Of a stretch of 64,000 nucleotides of DNA, positions 7,499 to 15,670 are shown piece by piece. Each line of letters opens with the position of its first letter. Within the stretch, counting starts at the first letter, position 1. The stretch lies in NCBI GenBank assembly GCA_043775455.1, contig JAYVSJ010000255.1:1-64000 (forward strand), given 5' to 3'. The notes under the pieces are model-generated. The model worked only from the letters and a program-made list of their open reading frames with translations. It had not been told where the DNA came from and made no database searches. The translations under genes were made by a program, and so were the position numbers. The stretch comes from Chryseolinea sp043775455 (lineage in GTDB: Bacteria; Bacteroidota; Bacteroidia; Cytophagales; Cyclobacteriaceae).

Positions 7499-9556
7499 AT
7501 GGCTGACAAGAAGAAGGAAAATAATAAACCCCTAATGCAGGGAAAAGTCCCAAAAGGTAATTATCAGATGTGGGTGATATTCGCCTCCATTGCTGTAATT
7601 TTTGCAGTTATGCTCTACACCGGCAACTCTAGTTTAAAGGAGAAAAGCTTCAACGACCTCAAAGAGATGGTGGCAAATGGTGATGTGAAAAAGGTTGTCT
7701 TGATACAGGATCCCAAAATGGCGGAGGTTACACTTCGAACAGAAGCATTACAAAATGCAAAGTATAAGCAAGACATCAGCACAAGCCCTTTGGCTTCAGC
7801 TTCAGGGCCTCATTATAGTATCAAGATTGTTGACTCCGGAAACTTCGATCAGGAGTTTCGTACTGTTTTGGATAAAACCCCAGCGGATAAAAGACCAGAA
7901 TACACTACTGAAGATCGCTTCAATTTTGTGAACATGTTTATGTCCTGGGGCTTGTTGTTCCTTGTCATCTTCGGGTTCTGGATGTTGATGCGCAGAATGA
8001 CCGGTGGCGGTGGCCCAGGCGGACAAATCTTTAATATTGGAAAATCGAAAGCGGCATTGTTTGATGCTGACACTAAAATAAAAACGACTTTCGCTGATGT
8101 TGCCGGATTAGACGAAGCAAAAGAAGAAATTCAAGAGATCGTAGAATTCTTAAAGAACCCAGGAAAATTCACGAAGTTGGGTGGAAAAATCCCAAAAGGA
8201 GCCTTGCTTGTTGGCCCTCCGGGAACCGGTAAAACATTATTGGCGAAAGCCGTTGCCGGTGAAGCTGCTGTTCCTTTCTTCTCCTTATCAGGTTCAGACT
8301 TTGTTGAAATGTTTGTGGGTGTTGGAGCAGCGCGTGTCCGCGATTTGTTCAAGCAAGCAAAAGAGAAAGCTCCCTGTATTGTATTCATTGATGAGGTAGA
8401 TGCGATTGGTCGTTCACGTGGTCGTGGACAAGTTCCAGGTGCAAACGATGAACGCGAAAATACATTGAACTCATTACTCGTTGAGATGGATGGTTTTGCA
8501 ACGGATTCTGGTGTAATCATTCTTGCAGCAACGAACCGTCCAGATGTATTAGATGTAGCACTTTTACGTCCAGGTAGATTCGATAGGCAAATCAGTATTG
8601 ATAAGCCAGATATTGTTGGTCGAGAGGCAATCTTCAAAGTTCACTTGAAGCCCATCAAAACCGATCCTACTGTTGATGTTAAAAAACTGGCAGCACAAAC
8701 TCCTGGTTTTGCTGGTGCAGAAATTGCCAACGTGTGTAACGAAGCCGCTCTCATCGCAGCAAGACGGGATAAGAAAGCAGTTGATATTCAGGATTTCCAA
8801 GATGCAATTGATCGTGTGATCGGTGGATTGGAAAGAAAAACCAAAATTATTTCGCCTGAAGAAAAGAAAATAGTAGCCTACCACGAAGCAGGTCATGCTG
8901 TCGCTGGCTGGTTCTTAGAACATGCCGATCCGTTGGTAAAGGTAAGCATAGTGCCACGCGGTACAGCAGCATTGGGTTATGCTCAGTATTTGCCGAAGGA
9001 ACAATTCCTCTATCAAACCGAGCAGATGATGGACGAAATGTCAATGACGTTTGGTGGTCGTGCTGCAGAAGAATTGATCTTCGGAAAAATATCTACAGGG
9101 GCACTAAGCGATTTAGAGCGCATCACTAAAATGGCCTACGGCATGGTGACGATCTATGGCATGAACAAAGAGATTGGTAACATGTCTTTCTACGATTCGA
9201 AGCAAACGGATTATGCATTCTCTAAGCCATACTCAGAAGCAACAGCAGAACGTATTGATAAAGAAGTGAAGTCTATCATAGATGAAGCATACGGTCGCAC
9301 ACTTGCATTATTGACACAGCATCGTGGTCATCTGGAAACAATCGCGAAAGAATTATTGGAAAAAGAAATTTTGTTCCAAAGTGATTTACAAAGATTAATT
9401 GGCAAGCGTCCGTTTGAAAAGCAAACCAATTATGAAGACTTTACAACTAGCCAAGGTCAATATGCTGGTAAGCAAGAAGAACCAAAACAGCCACAGCCAT
9501 CAGAAGAGCCGGTTGTTAACAATGAAGTAAAAGCAGAAGAAGTAAGCGGAAGCTAA
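7499..9556 (+). CDS. ftsH: ATP-dependent zinc metalloprotease FtsH
   Basis: A 685-residue membrane-anchored AAA+ protease that degrades misfolded membrane proteins and regulatory substrates. Transmembrane helices lie near residues 24-42 and 148-166, with an extracytoplasmic domain between them. The Walker A GPPGTGKT is at about 239-246, Walker B is IVFIDEVDAIG, the second region of homology is ATNRPDVLDVALLRPGRFDRQ, and the zinc site HEAGH is at about 462-466. The Gln/Pro/Glu-rich tail is typical. A good intrinsic terminator follows at 9582-9613. Family length and all catalytic motifs are intact. Confidence 0.98.
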   Translation: MADKKKENNKPLMQGKVPKGNYQMWVIFASIAVIFAVMLYTGNSSLKEKSFNDLKEMVANGDVKKVVLIQDPKMAEVTLRTEALQNAKYKQDISTSPLASASGPHYSIKIVDSGNFDQEFRTVLDKTPADKRPEYTTEDRFNFVNMFMSWGLLFLVIFGFWMLMRRMTGGGGPGGQIFNIGKSKAALFDADTKIKTTFADVAGLDEAKEEIQEIVEFLKNPGKFTKLGGKIPKGALLVGPPGTGKTLLAKAVAGEAAVPFFSLSGSDFVEMFVGVGAARVRDLFKQAKEKAPCIVFIDEVDAIGRSRGRGQVPGANDERENTLNSLLVEMDGFATDSGVIILAATNRPDVLDVALLRPGRFDRQISIDKPDIVGREAIFKVHLKPIKTDPTVDVKKLAAQTPGFAGAEIANVCNEAALIAARRDKKAVDIQDFQDAIDRVIGGLERKTKIISPEEKKIVAYHEAGHAVAGWFLEHADPLVKVSIVPRGTAALGYAQYLPKEQFLYQTEQMMDEMSMTFGGRAAEELIFGKISTGALSDLERITKMAYGMVTIYGMNKEIGNMSFYDSKQTDYAFSKPYSEATAERIDKEVKSIIDEAYGRTLALLTQHRGHLETIAKELLEKEILFQSDLQRLIGKRPFEKQTNYEDFTTSQGQYAGKQEEPKQPQPSEEPVVNNEVKAEEVSGS

Positions 9557-9581
9557 GCTTGAAAAATAAATCTTAAATTTG

Positions 9582-9613
9582 AACTCAGGTGTTGCAATGC
9601 ATCTGAGTTTTTT
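9582..9613 (+). terminator. Intrinsic terminator after ftsH, directly before lpxH
   Basis: AACTCAGGTG at 9582-9591 pairs with CATCTGAGTT at 9600-9609 (10 bp with one G-U) around an 8-nt loop and runs into a T-tract. It ends 4 nt before the lpxH ATG, so lpxH must be read through it or expressed from processed or nearby initiated RNA. Confidence 0.75.
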
Positions 9614-9617
9614 ATTT

Positions 9618-10394
9618 ATGGCTGAAACGATACAGAACCTAAACGGCAAAAAAATTTACTTTGCTTCCGATTTTCATTTGGGTGTGCCTACGCACGATGA
9701 AAGTTTGAAGCGCGAAAAGCGAATCATAGCCTGGCTTGAAACGGTGCGGCATGATGCGCATTCCATTTATTTGCTAGGCGATATTTTCGATTTCTGGTTT
9801 GAATACAAACACGCCATACCAAAAGGTTTTATTCGCTTGCAGGGAAAGTTGGCTGAGTTACGTGACGCAGGTATTCCCATTTTCTTCTTTACAGGTAATC
9901 ATGATATGTGGATGTTTGACTATTTCACAAAAGAATTAGGTATACCTGTATATCGTGATCCTCAAATATTGAATGTAGGCAATCAAAAATTAATGATCGG
10001 ACATGGAGATGGACTTGGTCCTGGTGATTATGTTTACAAGATATTAAAAAGGTTTTTCAATAGTGGGTTTTGCCAATGGGCATTTGCACGCCTTCATCCC
10101 AACTTTGGAATAGGATTGGGTAATTATTGGTCGCGCAAAAGTCGCATTAGTAGTATGAAGACCGATGAGAAGTTTCAAGACGAAGAGAAAGAGTTTTTAT
10201 GGGTGTATTGCACGGAGCAAGAAAAAATTCAGCATCACGATTTTTATATTTTTGGCCATCGCCATTTGCCACTTGATTTGAAAATTGGTTCAACGAGTCG
10301 GTACATTAACTTGGGCGAGTGGGTTCATTTCAACACCTATGCGGTGTACGATGGAATATCAACTGAATTGAAAACATTTACACCATCAGCATAA
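9618..10394 (+). CDS. lpxH: UDP-2,3-diacylglucosamine diphosphatase (LpxH-type metallophosphoesterase)
   Basis: 258 residues from the ATG at 9618; the TTG at 9579 lies in the terminator hairpin and would add a meaningless tail. The calcineurin-like phosphoesterase signature is complete: ASDFHLG (about residues 16-22), GDIFDFWFEY, TGNHDMW, IGHGDGLGPGD and FGHRHLP. LpxH hydrolyses UDP-2,3-diacylglucosamine to lipid X, the fourth step of lipid A synthesis, at the inner membrane. The GDYVYK insert and the IFDFWFEYKHAIP segment fit Bacteroidota LpxH better than other phosphoesterases. The next gene overlaps its stop by one base. Confidence 0.9.
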   Translation: MAETIQNLNGKKIYFASDFHLGVPTHDESLKREKRIIAWLETVRHDAHSIYLLGDIFDFWFEYKHAIPKGFIRLQGKLAELRDAGIPIFFFTGNHDMWMFDYFTKELGIPVYRDPQILNVGNQKLMIGHGDGLGPGDYVYKILKRFFNSGFCQWAFARLHPNFGIGLGNYWSRKSRISSMKTDEKFQDEEKEFLWVYCTEQEKIQHHDFYIFGHRHLPLDLKIGSTSRYINLGEWVHFNTYAVYDGISTELKTFTPSA

Positions 10395-11173
10395 TGAAAT
10401 GGAGCATTCTTTTTTTCCTTCTTCCCTTTTGTGTGAATGCGCAATTCAAAAAAATAATATCAGTTGAAGTAAAAGATAATATTGTCTCTGTTTCGGTTGA
10501 CCGTCCTGGGGATTTATACCTTGTTCTTCATTCGGGTGTGATTCAAAAGTATTCTGTTGATGGGTTGCAGCTTGCTTCAACGACCAATATATCTTTACCT
10601 ACCGTATTCGATCCGCGTGACGGTGCGCGTGTATTTACCTATAAAAGAGAAACGCAGTCGTATCAATTTTTAAGTCCGTTGTTGGAAGAAGTATCGACTA
10701 CGAAAATCAATCAAGCCTTCGCAGTTGCACCGTATCTCGCCTGTACCTTTGGTGATCAAAGTTTAGTGATTCTAGATTCAGCTGATTGGAGTATAAAGCG
10801 AGTTAATCTCAGAACGTCTATCGTGAACATGGAGGCTAGCCTTCAAACTGTTATTTCGGATCAGACTAAGATTACCTTCATGCGTGAATATCAAAACTTC
10901 ATTTTTCTCTTAGATCAAAGCAAAGGTATTTTGGTATTGAACAGTATTGGTAAGCTGATCAAAACCATTGAAGTAAAAAATCTTTCATCGTTTAATTTCA
11001 TTGGTGAAGAACTGTATTATGTGCAAGCCGGCCAGATGAAATTCATTGATCTCTTTACGGCTGAAGAGCGATCCATGACCTTGCCCGAACCCTGTGATGT
11101 CGCGCTCCTTACGGATGAAAGATTGTATTTGATTCTTAAAAATCAATTGATAGTATTTTCAATCAAACCTTAA
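10394..11173 (+). CDS. Secreted protein, probable beta-propeller, unknown function
   Basis: 259 residues with a signal peptide ending near residue 16 (LPFCVNAQ). The rest alternates short beta strands with aspartates and small residues (VDRPGDLYLVLHSGVIQKYS, FAVAPYLACTFGDQSLVILDS, LLDQSKGILVLNSIGKLIKTI), which resembles repeated propeller blades. The ATG overlaps the lpxH stop (TAATG), so it is co-translated. No catalytic motif is recognised; a periplasmic or envelope scaffold role is only a guess. Confidence 0.75.
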   Translation: MKWSILFFLLPFCVNAQFKKIISVEVKDNIVSVSVDRPGDLYLVLHSGVIQKYSVDGLQLASTTNISLPTVFDPRDGARVFTYKRETQSYQFLSPLLEEVSTTKINQAFAVAPYLACTFGDQSLVILDSADWSIKRVNLRTSIVNMEASLQTVISDQTKITFMREYQNFIFLLDQSKGILVLNSIGKLIKTIEVKNLSSFNFIGEELYYVQAGQMKFIDLFTAEERSMTLPEPCDVALLTDERLYLILKNQLIVFSIKP

Positions 11174-11206
11174 GGGAATATTTTATCTTGACTAGGCTAC
11201 ACATGT

Positions 11207-11246
11207 TTCAAGCTACAAGCCTGCAGCCTGAAGCGGGTAGCTTGAA
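11207..11246. repeat. REP-like palindrome, copy 2
   Basis: TTCAAGCTAC at 11207-11216 is perfectly inverted as GTAGCTTGAA at 11237-11246. The middle (AAGCCTGCAGCCTGAAGC) and the arms share words with the element at 3893-3954. It sits in the 225-bp gap before the sigma-54 activator; the rest of that gap shows no clear site. Confidence 0.65.
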
Positions 11247-11398
11247 GCCAGCCTTGCTCCTCTGTTCATATTTGAACATCTTTGTACGGATAAGACTATA
11301 GTCGAATTCGTCATGCTTGAATAAAGCATGGATTCATCGATTTTATTCTTGGCACTATTTTCCCATAACAAAACGATTCACCTAAACCTGACCCAGAC

Positions 11399-12769
11399 GT
11401 GAGTACCGAAGGAGGCAAGATTTTAATGATCGATGACGATGAGGATGTACTCCTCGCGGCAAAGATGTTGCTCAAAAAGCAAAGCCATAATGTTATCATT
11501 GAGAAGAACCCCAAGAAGATTCCATTCCTCTTAAACAATGACACCTACGATGTGATCTTGTTGGATATGAATTTCAGTAAGGACATCACGAGTGGGAAAG
11601 AAGGTTTTTATTGGCTTGAACAAATCATAGGGCATGATCCATCTTCTGTTGTTATTATGATCACTGCCTTTGGAGATGTTGAGATGGCGGTTCGCGCACT
11701 CAAATCAGGAGCAACTGATTTTATTTTGAAGCCTTGGCAAAATGAAAAGTTGGTGGCTACCATTTCTACCGCTATCAAATTAAAAAAATCGTACAACCAA
11801 GTTGATAAGTTAAAGAAGGCGAAAGAGATGCTGGAAGAACAGATCAGCAAACCATTTGCGGAAATTATTGGACAGAGCTCAGCCATCAGAGAAGTTTTTA
11901 ATCTCACGGATAAAGTGGCGAAGACAGATGCTAATGTTTTGATCTTAGGAGAAAATGGAACCGGTAAAGAATTAATTGCGCGTGCCATTCATCAACGCTC
12001 CCTTCGAAAAGATAATAGTTTTGTAGCGGTCGATATGGGTGCCATAACCGAAACACTTTTTGAAAGCGAACTTTTCGGACATAAGAAAGGATCATTCACC
12101 GATGCCCGTGAAGATCGCCCCGGACGATTTGAATTGGCAAATGGTGGAACACTTTTCTTAGATGAGATTGGAAATTTAAGTCTCAGTTTACAAAGCAAAT
12201 TATTGAGTGCACTTCAAGCACGACAAGTAACGCGTGTTGGATCAAATCAATCCATTGCCGTTGATATTCGTTTGATCTGCGCTACGAATATGCCATTGCA
12301 TAAGATGGTACAGGAAGGTACATTCAGACAAGATTTATTATATCGCATCAATACAGTTGAACTTCAGGTTCCTACCTTAAGTGACCGCGTGGAAGATATA
12401 CCCTTACTCGCGCAACATTACTTAAGTTATTATGCTCGCAGATATCATAAGACCGTTACGACAATCGCTACCGAAGCGATGGATAAATTAAAACGCTATG
12501 CATGGCCAGGAAACATTCGTGAATTACAACATGCCATTGAGCGTGCCGTAATCATGACCGATTCTCCAAGCCTTCAAGAAAGTGATTTCCTATTGAGCAG
12601 GTCGCTTACAACAGGTCCATCCAACAACACACTTAACCTTGACGAGGTAGAGAAGACTGCCATTGTAAAAGCATTGCAAATGCACAATGGAAACATCTCT
12701 AAAGCAGCAGACGAACTCGGCCTTACCAGAGCGTCATTGTACAGAAGAATGGAAAAATATGGAATCTAA
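11399..12769 (+). CDS. Sigma-54-dependent response regulator (NtrC family)
   Basis: A 456-residue three-domain regulator. The receiver domain (about 5-125) has the acidic pocket DDD at 12-14 and phosphoacceptor Asp56 (ILLDMNF). The AAA+ domain (about 150-385) has Walker A GENGTGKE at 184-191, Walker B GGTLFLDEIG, and GSFTDA at about 231-236 where GAFTGA is the usual sigma-54 contact loop. A Fis-type helix-turn-helix ends the protein (GNISKAADELGLTRASLYRRM). The start is GTG at 11399. No histidine kinase lies beside it, so its partner and targets are unknown. Confidence 0.93.
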   Translation: MSTEGGKILMIDDDEDVLLAAKMLLKKQSHNVIIEKNPKKIPFLLNNDTYDVILLDMNFSKDITSGKEGFYWLEQIIGHDPSSVVIMITAFGDVEMAVRALKSGATDFILKPWQNEKLVATISTAIKLKKSYNQVDKLKKAKEMLEEQISKPFAEIIGQSSAIREVFNLTDKVAKTDANVLILGENGTGKELIARAIHQRSLRKDNSFVAVDMGAITETLFESELFGHKKGSFTDAREDRPGRFELANGGTLFLDEIGNLSLSLQSKLLSALQARQVTRVGSNQSIAVDIRLICATNMPLHKMVQEGTFRQDLLYRINTVELQVPTLSDRVEDIPLLAQHYLSYYARRYHKTVTTIATEAMDKLKRYAWPGNIRELQHAIERAVIMTDSPSLQESDFLLSRSLTTGPSNNTLNLDEVEKTAIVKALQMHNGNISKAADELGLTRASLYRRMEKYGI

Positions 12770-12824
12770 AAATCCCTAAGCGTTCAGATCCCAGAATGAA
12801 TAAGCCAAACACGCTCCGTTCTAA

Positions 12825-12957
12825 TTCGATTAACGATTAACCATTAAGAAATCGTTGTTAGTTGTTGGTTGATCGTTAATAGTCCAACGTCACTTAAATT
12901 ATAGCAGAGCCAACAACGAACAACCATCAACGAACAGCAATTCGCTATTAACGATTA
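12825..12957. repeat. Dispersed palindromic element A, copy 2
   Basis: Begins with CGATTAACGATTAACCATTAA and carries GTTGTTAGTTGTTGGTTG inverted as CAACCATCAACGAACAGC, with the same inner order as 4930-5060 (GATCGTTAAT, GTCCAACGT, ACTTAA, GCAGAGCCAAC). The two copies differ by scattered substitutions and small indels. Confidence 0.75.
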
Positions 12958-12966
12958 ACTTATTTA

Positions 12967-12998
12967 AAAGCCTTCCGCTCATCACCGGAAGGTTTTTT
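12967..12998 (+). terminator. Intrinsic terminator after the sigma-54 activator
   Basis: CCTTCCG at 12971-12977 pairs with CGGAAGG at 12986-12992 around an 8-nt loop and is followed by TTTTTT, with As on the other side. It would end transcripts from the regulator gene at 12769. Confidence 0.8.
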
Positions 12999-13044
12999 AT
13001 TTTAGAAACGACCATTACCTTGTGAACAGACTTTTAAGCTGACT

Positions 13045-13671
13045 ATGATACAGATTAACAACCTTTCATTCTCCTACACACCACAATTGGCATTGAGGTT
13101 TCCGGATGTAAAGGTAAAGAAGGGTGAAAATATTTTATTGCTGGGTGAATCCGGAAGTGGCAAGACAACTTTGCTTCATATAATGGGGGGATTGCTTCGC
13201 CAATATTCTGGATCGGTTAAGGTAGATGAGACAGAGCTCTCTACACTTTCTGAATCTTCTTTGGATAAATTCCGTGGGCAAAAAATTGGATTTGTTTTTC
13301 AGCGCAATCATTTAATCAGTGCATTATCAGTAGAAAAGAATTTGGTAATGGCACCTTATTTAGCAGGTATGCTAATTGATCAGGAACGAATTGAACAGGT
13401 ATTGGAAAGTCTTGGTCTTGCAGAAAAAAGAAAAAGTAAAGTAACTGAGCTCAGCCAAGGACAAGCTCAACGCGTGGCCATTGCCCGAGCCGTGCTGAAC
13501 AAGCCTTCCATTATTTTTGCAGACGAACCCACGTCAGCATTAGATGATAAGAATTGTAATAAGGTAATTGATTTGATGTTGAACGTTGCCGAACAAAATC
13601 AATCCACATTAATAGTTGCTACTCACGATCAACGTTTAAAGGACAAAATATCAAACCAACTAAAATTGTAG
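13045..13671 (+). CDS. ABC transporter ATP-binding protein (LolD/MacB-type)
   Basis: 208 residues with Walker A GESGSGKT at 34-41, Q-loop VFQRNH, signature LSQGQ at 136-140 (usual LSGGQ), Walker B IIFADEPTSALD and switch ATHDQ. It fits the LolD/MacB/FtsE family of ATPases that drive FtsX-type permeases without moving a solute through the membrane. The permease follows 50 nt downstream; the gap holds a half copy of repeat A (about 13675-13715). The small protein at 15014 completes the set. Substrate unknown, see the finding on metal. Confidence 0.92.
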   Translation: MIQINNLSFSYTPQLALRFPDVKVKKGENILLLGESGSGKTTLLHIMGGLLRQYSGSVKVDETELSTLSESSLDKFRGQKIGFVFQRNHLISALSVEKNLVMAPYLAGMLIDQERIEQVLESLGLAEKRKSKVTELSQGQAQRVAIARAVLNKPSIIFADEPTSALDDKNCNKVIDLMLNVAEQNQSTLIVATHDQRLKDKISNQLKL

Positions 13672-13674
13672 CGT

Positions 13675-13718
13675 CACCACGAACAACCATCAACGACTAA
13701 CTAACAACTACAACGTTC
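13675..13718. repeat. Half copy of dispersed element A inside the ABC operon
   Basis: CACGAACAACCATCAACGACTAACTAACAAC matches in order one arm of the elements at 5021-5042 and 12915-12940, while the opposite arm is missing. It lies between the ATPase and permease genes. Confidence 0.5.
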
Positions 13719-13721
13719 AGT

Positions 13722-14966
13722 ATGAATCTTTTCACCCTTGTCTGGAATTACCTTAAAGCTCGTCCGCTCAACACAGCTATCAATATTGTTTTGCTCTCGC
13801 TTGGTATTGCTGTGATTACTATTTTATTGTTGTTCAATACTCAGCTTGAAAAGAAGATCACAGAGAATGCCCGCGGCATTGATTTAGTAGTGGGTGCAAA
13901 AGGAAGTCCTTTGCAACTTATTTTGTGTAACATCTTTCACATGGATTTTCCGACAGGCAACATCAAACTTGTAGAAGCTGATAAAATATCAAGAAACAGA
14001 TTGGTAAAGAAAGCAATTCCGTTAGCGTTAGGCGATAGTTATCAGACCTACCGAATTGTGGGAACAAGTCGTGATTATGCTGATCTCTATAAAGTTCAAC
14101 TAGCACAAGGTGATTGGTGGAGTAAGGTATTTGATGTTACAGTAGGGGCCAATGTTGCTGAACTTTCAGGACTGAGGATAGGAGATAAGTTTGCCAGTTC
14201 ACACGGCCTTGTTTCTGGTGGACACGCACATGAAGATCATCAATACATTGTGAAAGGTATTTTGAAAAGAAGCAACACTGTAATGGACAATCTGATTCTA
14301 TGTAATATTGAAAGTGTTTGGCGAATGCATGCAGAAGGTGAACATGAAGAACAAAATCAGAAAATGGATTCGTCTTTCATGCCTTCAAGATTAGTGCCTT
14401 CCGTTTCAGCGAACGATTCGGCAAAAGAGATTACATCCATGCTCATTCAATATCGTTCCCCGATGGGTGCAATTCAACTTCCGCGTTTTGTTAATTCTCA
14501 AAGTAATTTGCAGGCAGCATCACCAGCTTTCGAAACCGCGCGATTATTTTCGATACTTGGAGTTGGTGTAGAAATCCTAATGGCCTTTGCGTATGTACTC
14601 ATTGTTATTTCGGGCTTAAGCATTTTCATTGCGCTCTATAATTCATTGAAAGAACGTAGGTATGATATGGCCATCATGCGATCGATGGGTGCGACACGAT
14701 CAAAGCTTTTTGTTTCGATTTTGTTAGAAGGAGGAACGCTTACGTTACTAGGAAGCATCATTGGTTTATTAATGGGGCATGGGGTATTGATACTATTATC
14801 AGTAATGATAGAAGAAACACAAAAAGCAGGAATCACTGGATTTGTTTTTTATCCACAAGAGTGGGTAATTTTAGGTGGGAGTTTGGTATTAGGATTAGCG
14901 TGTGCTATTCTTCCTGCCGTGCAGGCTTATCGGGTAGACATTTCAAAAATTTTGAGTGGGAACTAG
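13722..14966 (+). CDS. ABC transporter permease, FtsX/MacB family, with His-rich loop
   Basis: 414 residues with one N-terminal transmembrane helix (about 18-40), a large extracytoplasmic domain, and three C-terminal helices (about 285-310, 330-360, 385-405), the four-helix layout of MacB/LolC-type permeases. The signature YNSLKERRYDMAIMRSMGATRSKLF follows the first C-terminal helix. The extracytoplasmic part contains GGHAHEDHQ (about residues 166-174) and MHAEGEHEEQNQ, clusters of His and acidic residues that could bind metal. The paired ATPase is just upstream. Mechanistic role by family is extrusion or coupling of energy to a periplasmic partner. Confidence 0.9.
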   Translation: MNLFTLVWNYLKARPLNTAINIVLLSLGIAVITILLLFNTQLEKKITENARGIDLVVGAKGSPLQLILCNIFHMDFPTGNIKLVEADKISRNRLVKKAIPLALGDSYQTYRIVGTSRDYADLYKVQLAQGDWWSKVFDVTVGANVAELSGLRIGDKFASSHGLVSGGHAHEDHQYIVKGILKRSNTVMDNLILCNIESVWRMHAEGEHEEQNQKMDSSFMPSRLVPSVSANDSAKEITSMLIQYRSPMGAIQLPRFVNSQSNLQAASPAFETARLFSILGVGVEILMAFAYVLIVISGLSIFIALYNSLKERRYDMAIMRSMGATRSKLFVSILLEGGTLTLLGSIIGLLMGHGVLILLSVMIEETQKAGITGFVFYPQEWVILGGSLVLGLACAILPAVQAYRVDISKILSGN

Positions 14967-14968
14967 GA

Positions 14969-15010
14969 GAAGAATTTAGGATTTAGAATTTAGAATATAG
15001 AATTGGAAAA
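14969..15010. repeat. Short tandem AT-rich repeat (TTTAGAATTTAGAAT type)
   Basis: The words GAATTTAGGATTTAGAATTT and AGAATATAGAATTGG repeat one seven- to eight-base unit about five times between the permease stop and the next start. Similar runs appear at 50637-50665. Confidence 0.5.
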
Positions 15011-15013
15011 TAG

Positions 15014-15457
15014 ATGAAGAAGAAATTCGTTTTGGTTTTGATGATTGCGCTGGCTGAAGTAAGTTTTGCTCAAAGTAAGTTCGATGCTTGGGATAGTTTT
15101 GCAAAAACTAAATTCGATCCGAAGTATTATGAGAAGCTTGGCGAATATCTTTTCTATCCAACATTTCCGGCAGACTTAAAAGCATTGGTTGGAAAGGAAA
15201 TAACGTTACAAGGATTTTATGTTCCATTTGCACCGGAAGATGGAAATTACATAGTGCTGTCAAAATTTCCGATGAGCCAATGCTTCTTTTGTGGAGGAGC
15301 TGGCCCCGAGTCGATTGCTGAGGTAAACTTTAAAGGCGATTTGCCAAAGCTTCAGATCGATGATCTCGTTACAGTTAAAGGTAAATTAAAACTCAACACC
15401 GATGATATGGATCACGTCAATTTTATTTTGACAGATGCGATATTAATCAGCAAGTAG
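15014..15457 (+). CDS. Periplasmic OB-fold-like small protein with CxxC motif, resembles DUF3299
   Basis: 147 residues with a signal peptide ending near residue 19 (AEVSFAQ). The mature part has alternating strands (ITLQGFYVPFAPEDGNYIVLSKFP, LQIDDLVTVKGKLKLN, VNFILTDAILI) and a conserved-looking CFFCGGAGPES segment with a CxxC. This resembles DUF3299-type proteins, which I recall being found beside FtsX-like permeases in zinc-regulated loci of gammaproteobacteria. It lies 47 nt after the permease and is probably co-transcribed. The metal link is inference. Confidence 0.7.
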   Translation: MKKKFVLVLMIALAEVSFAQSKFDAWDSFAKTKFDPKYYEKLGEYLFYPTFPADLKALVGKEITLQGFYVPFAPEDGNYIVLSKFPMSQCFFCGGAGPESIAEVNFKGDLPKLQIDDLVTVKGKLKLNTDDMDHVNFILTDAILISK

Positions 15458-15482
15458 ATTTGGTTTTCTGAGTTATAATTTT

Positions 15483-15559
15483 CCGTGGTCTGAGTCCTAA
15501 TCCGTGGTCTGTGTCCTCACAGACCACATAGATTATTTCGGTCTGTGAGGACACAGACC
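15483..15559. repeat. Nested inverted repeat made of self-palindromic arms
   Basis: GGTCTGTGTCCTCACAGACC at 15506-15525 is itself a hairpin (GGTCTGTG with CACAGACC). Its exact reverse complement occurs at 15540-15559, so the two arms could pair with each other or fold separately. A degenerate CGTGGTCTGAGTCC piece precedes it at 15484. Confidence 0.8.
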
Positions 15560-15670
15560 GAGGAGGAAACGATTGAAATATCTCCCACCATCATCATCAA
15601 TTCATAACAATTCAATAACTGTTGGTTAATCTTCTTCTTTTGTTGAACTTTAGCTACCGAAAACCTAGCC

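Noticed and set aside
8131..8637. Long antisense frame inside ftsH
   Set aside because: It is the shadow of a strongly conserved AAA+ gene and has Pro/Ser-rich non-protein composition.
9579..9617. TTG start 39 nt upstream of lpxH
   Set aside because: It lies in the ftsH terminator hairpin and adds an unrelated tail; the ATG at 9618 gives the family start.
11349..11366. Sigma-54-like -24/-12 promoter (TTGGCACTATTTTCCC)
   Set aside because: The -24 GG is present but the -12 GC doublet is missing, so it is not a true sigma-54 site.
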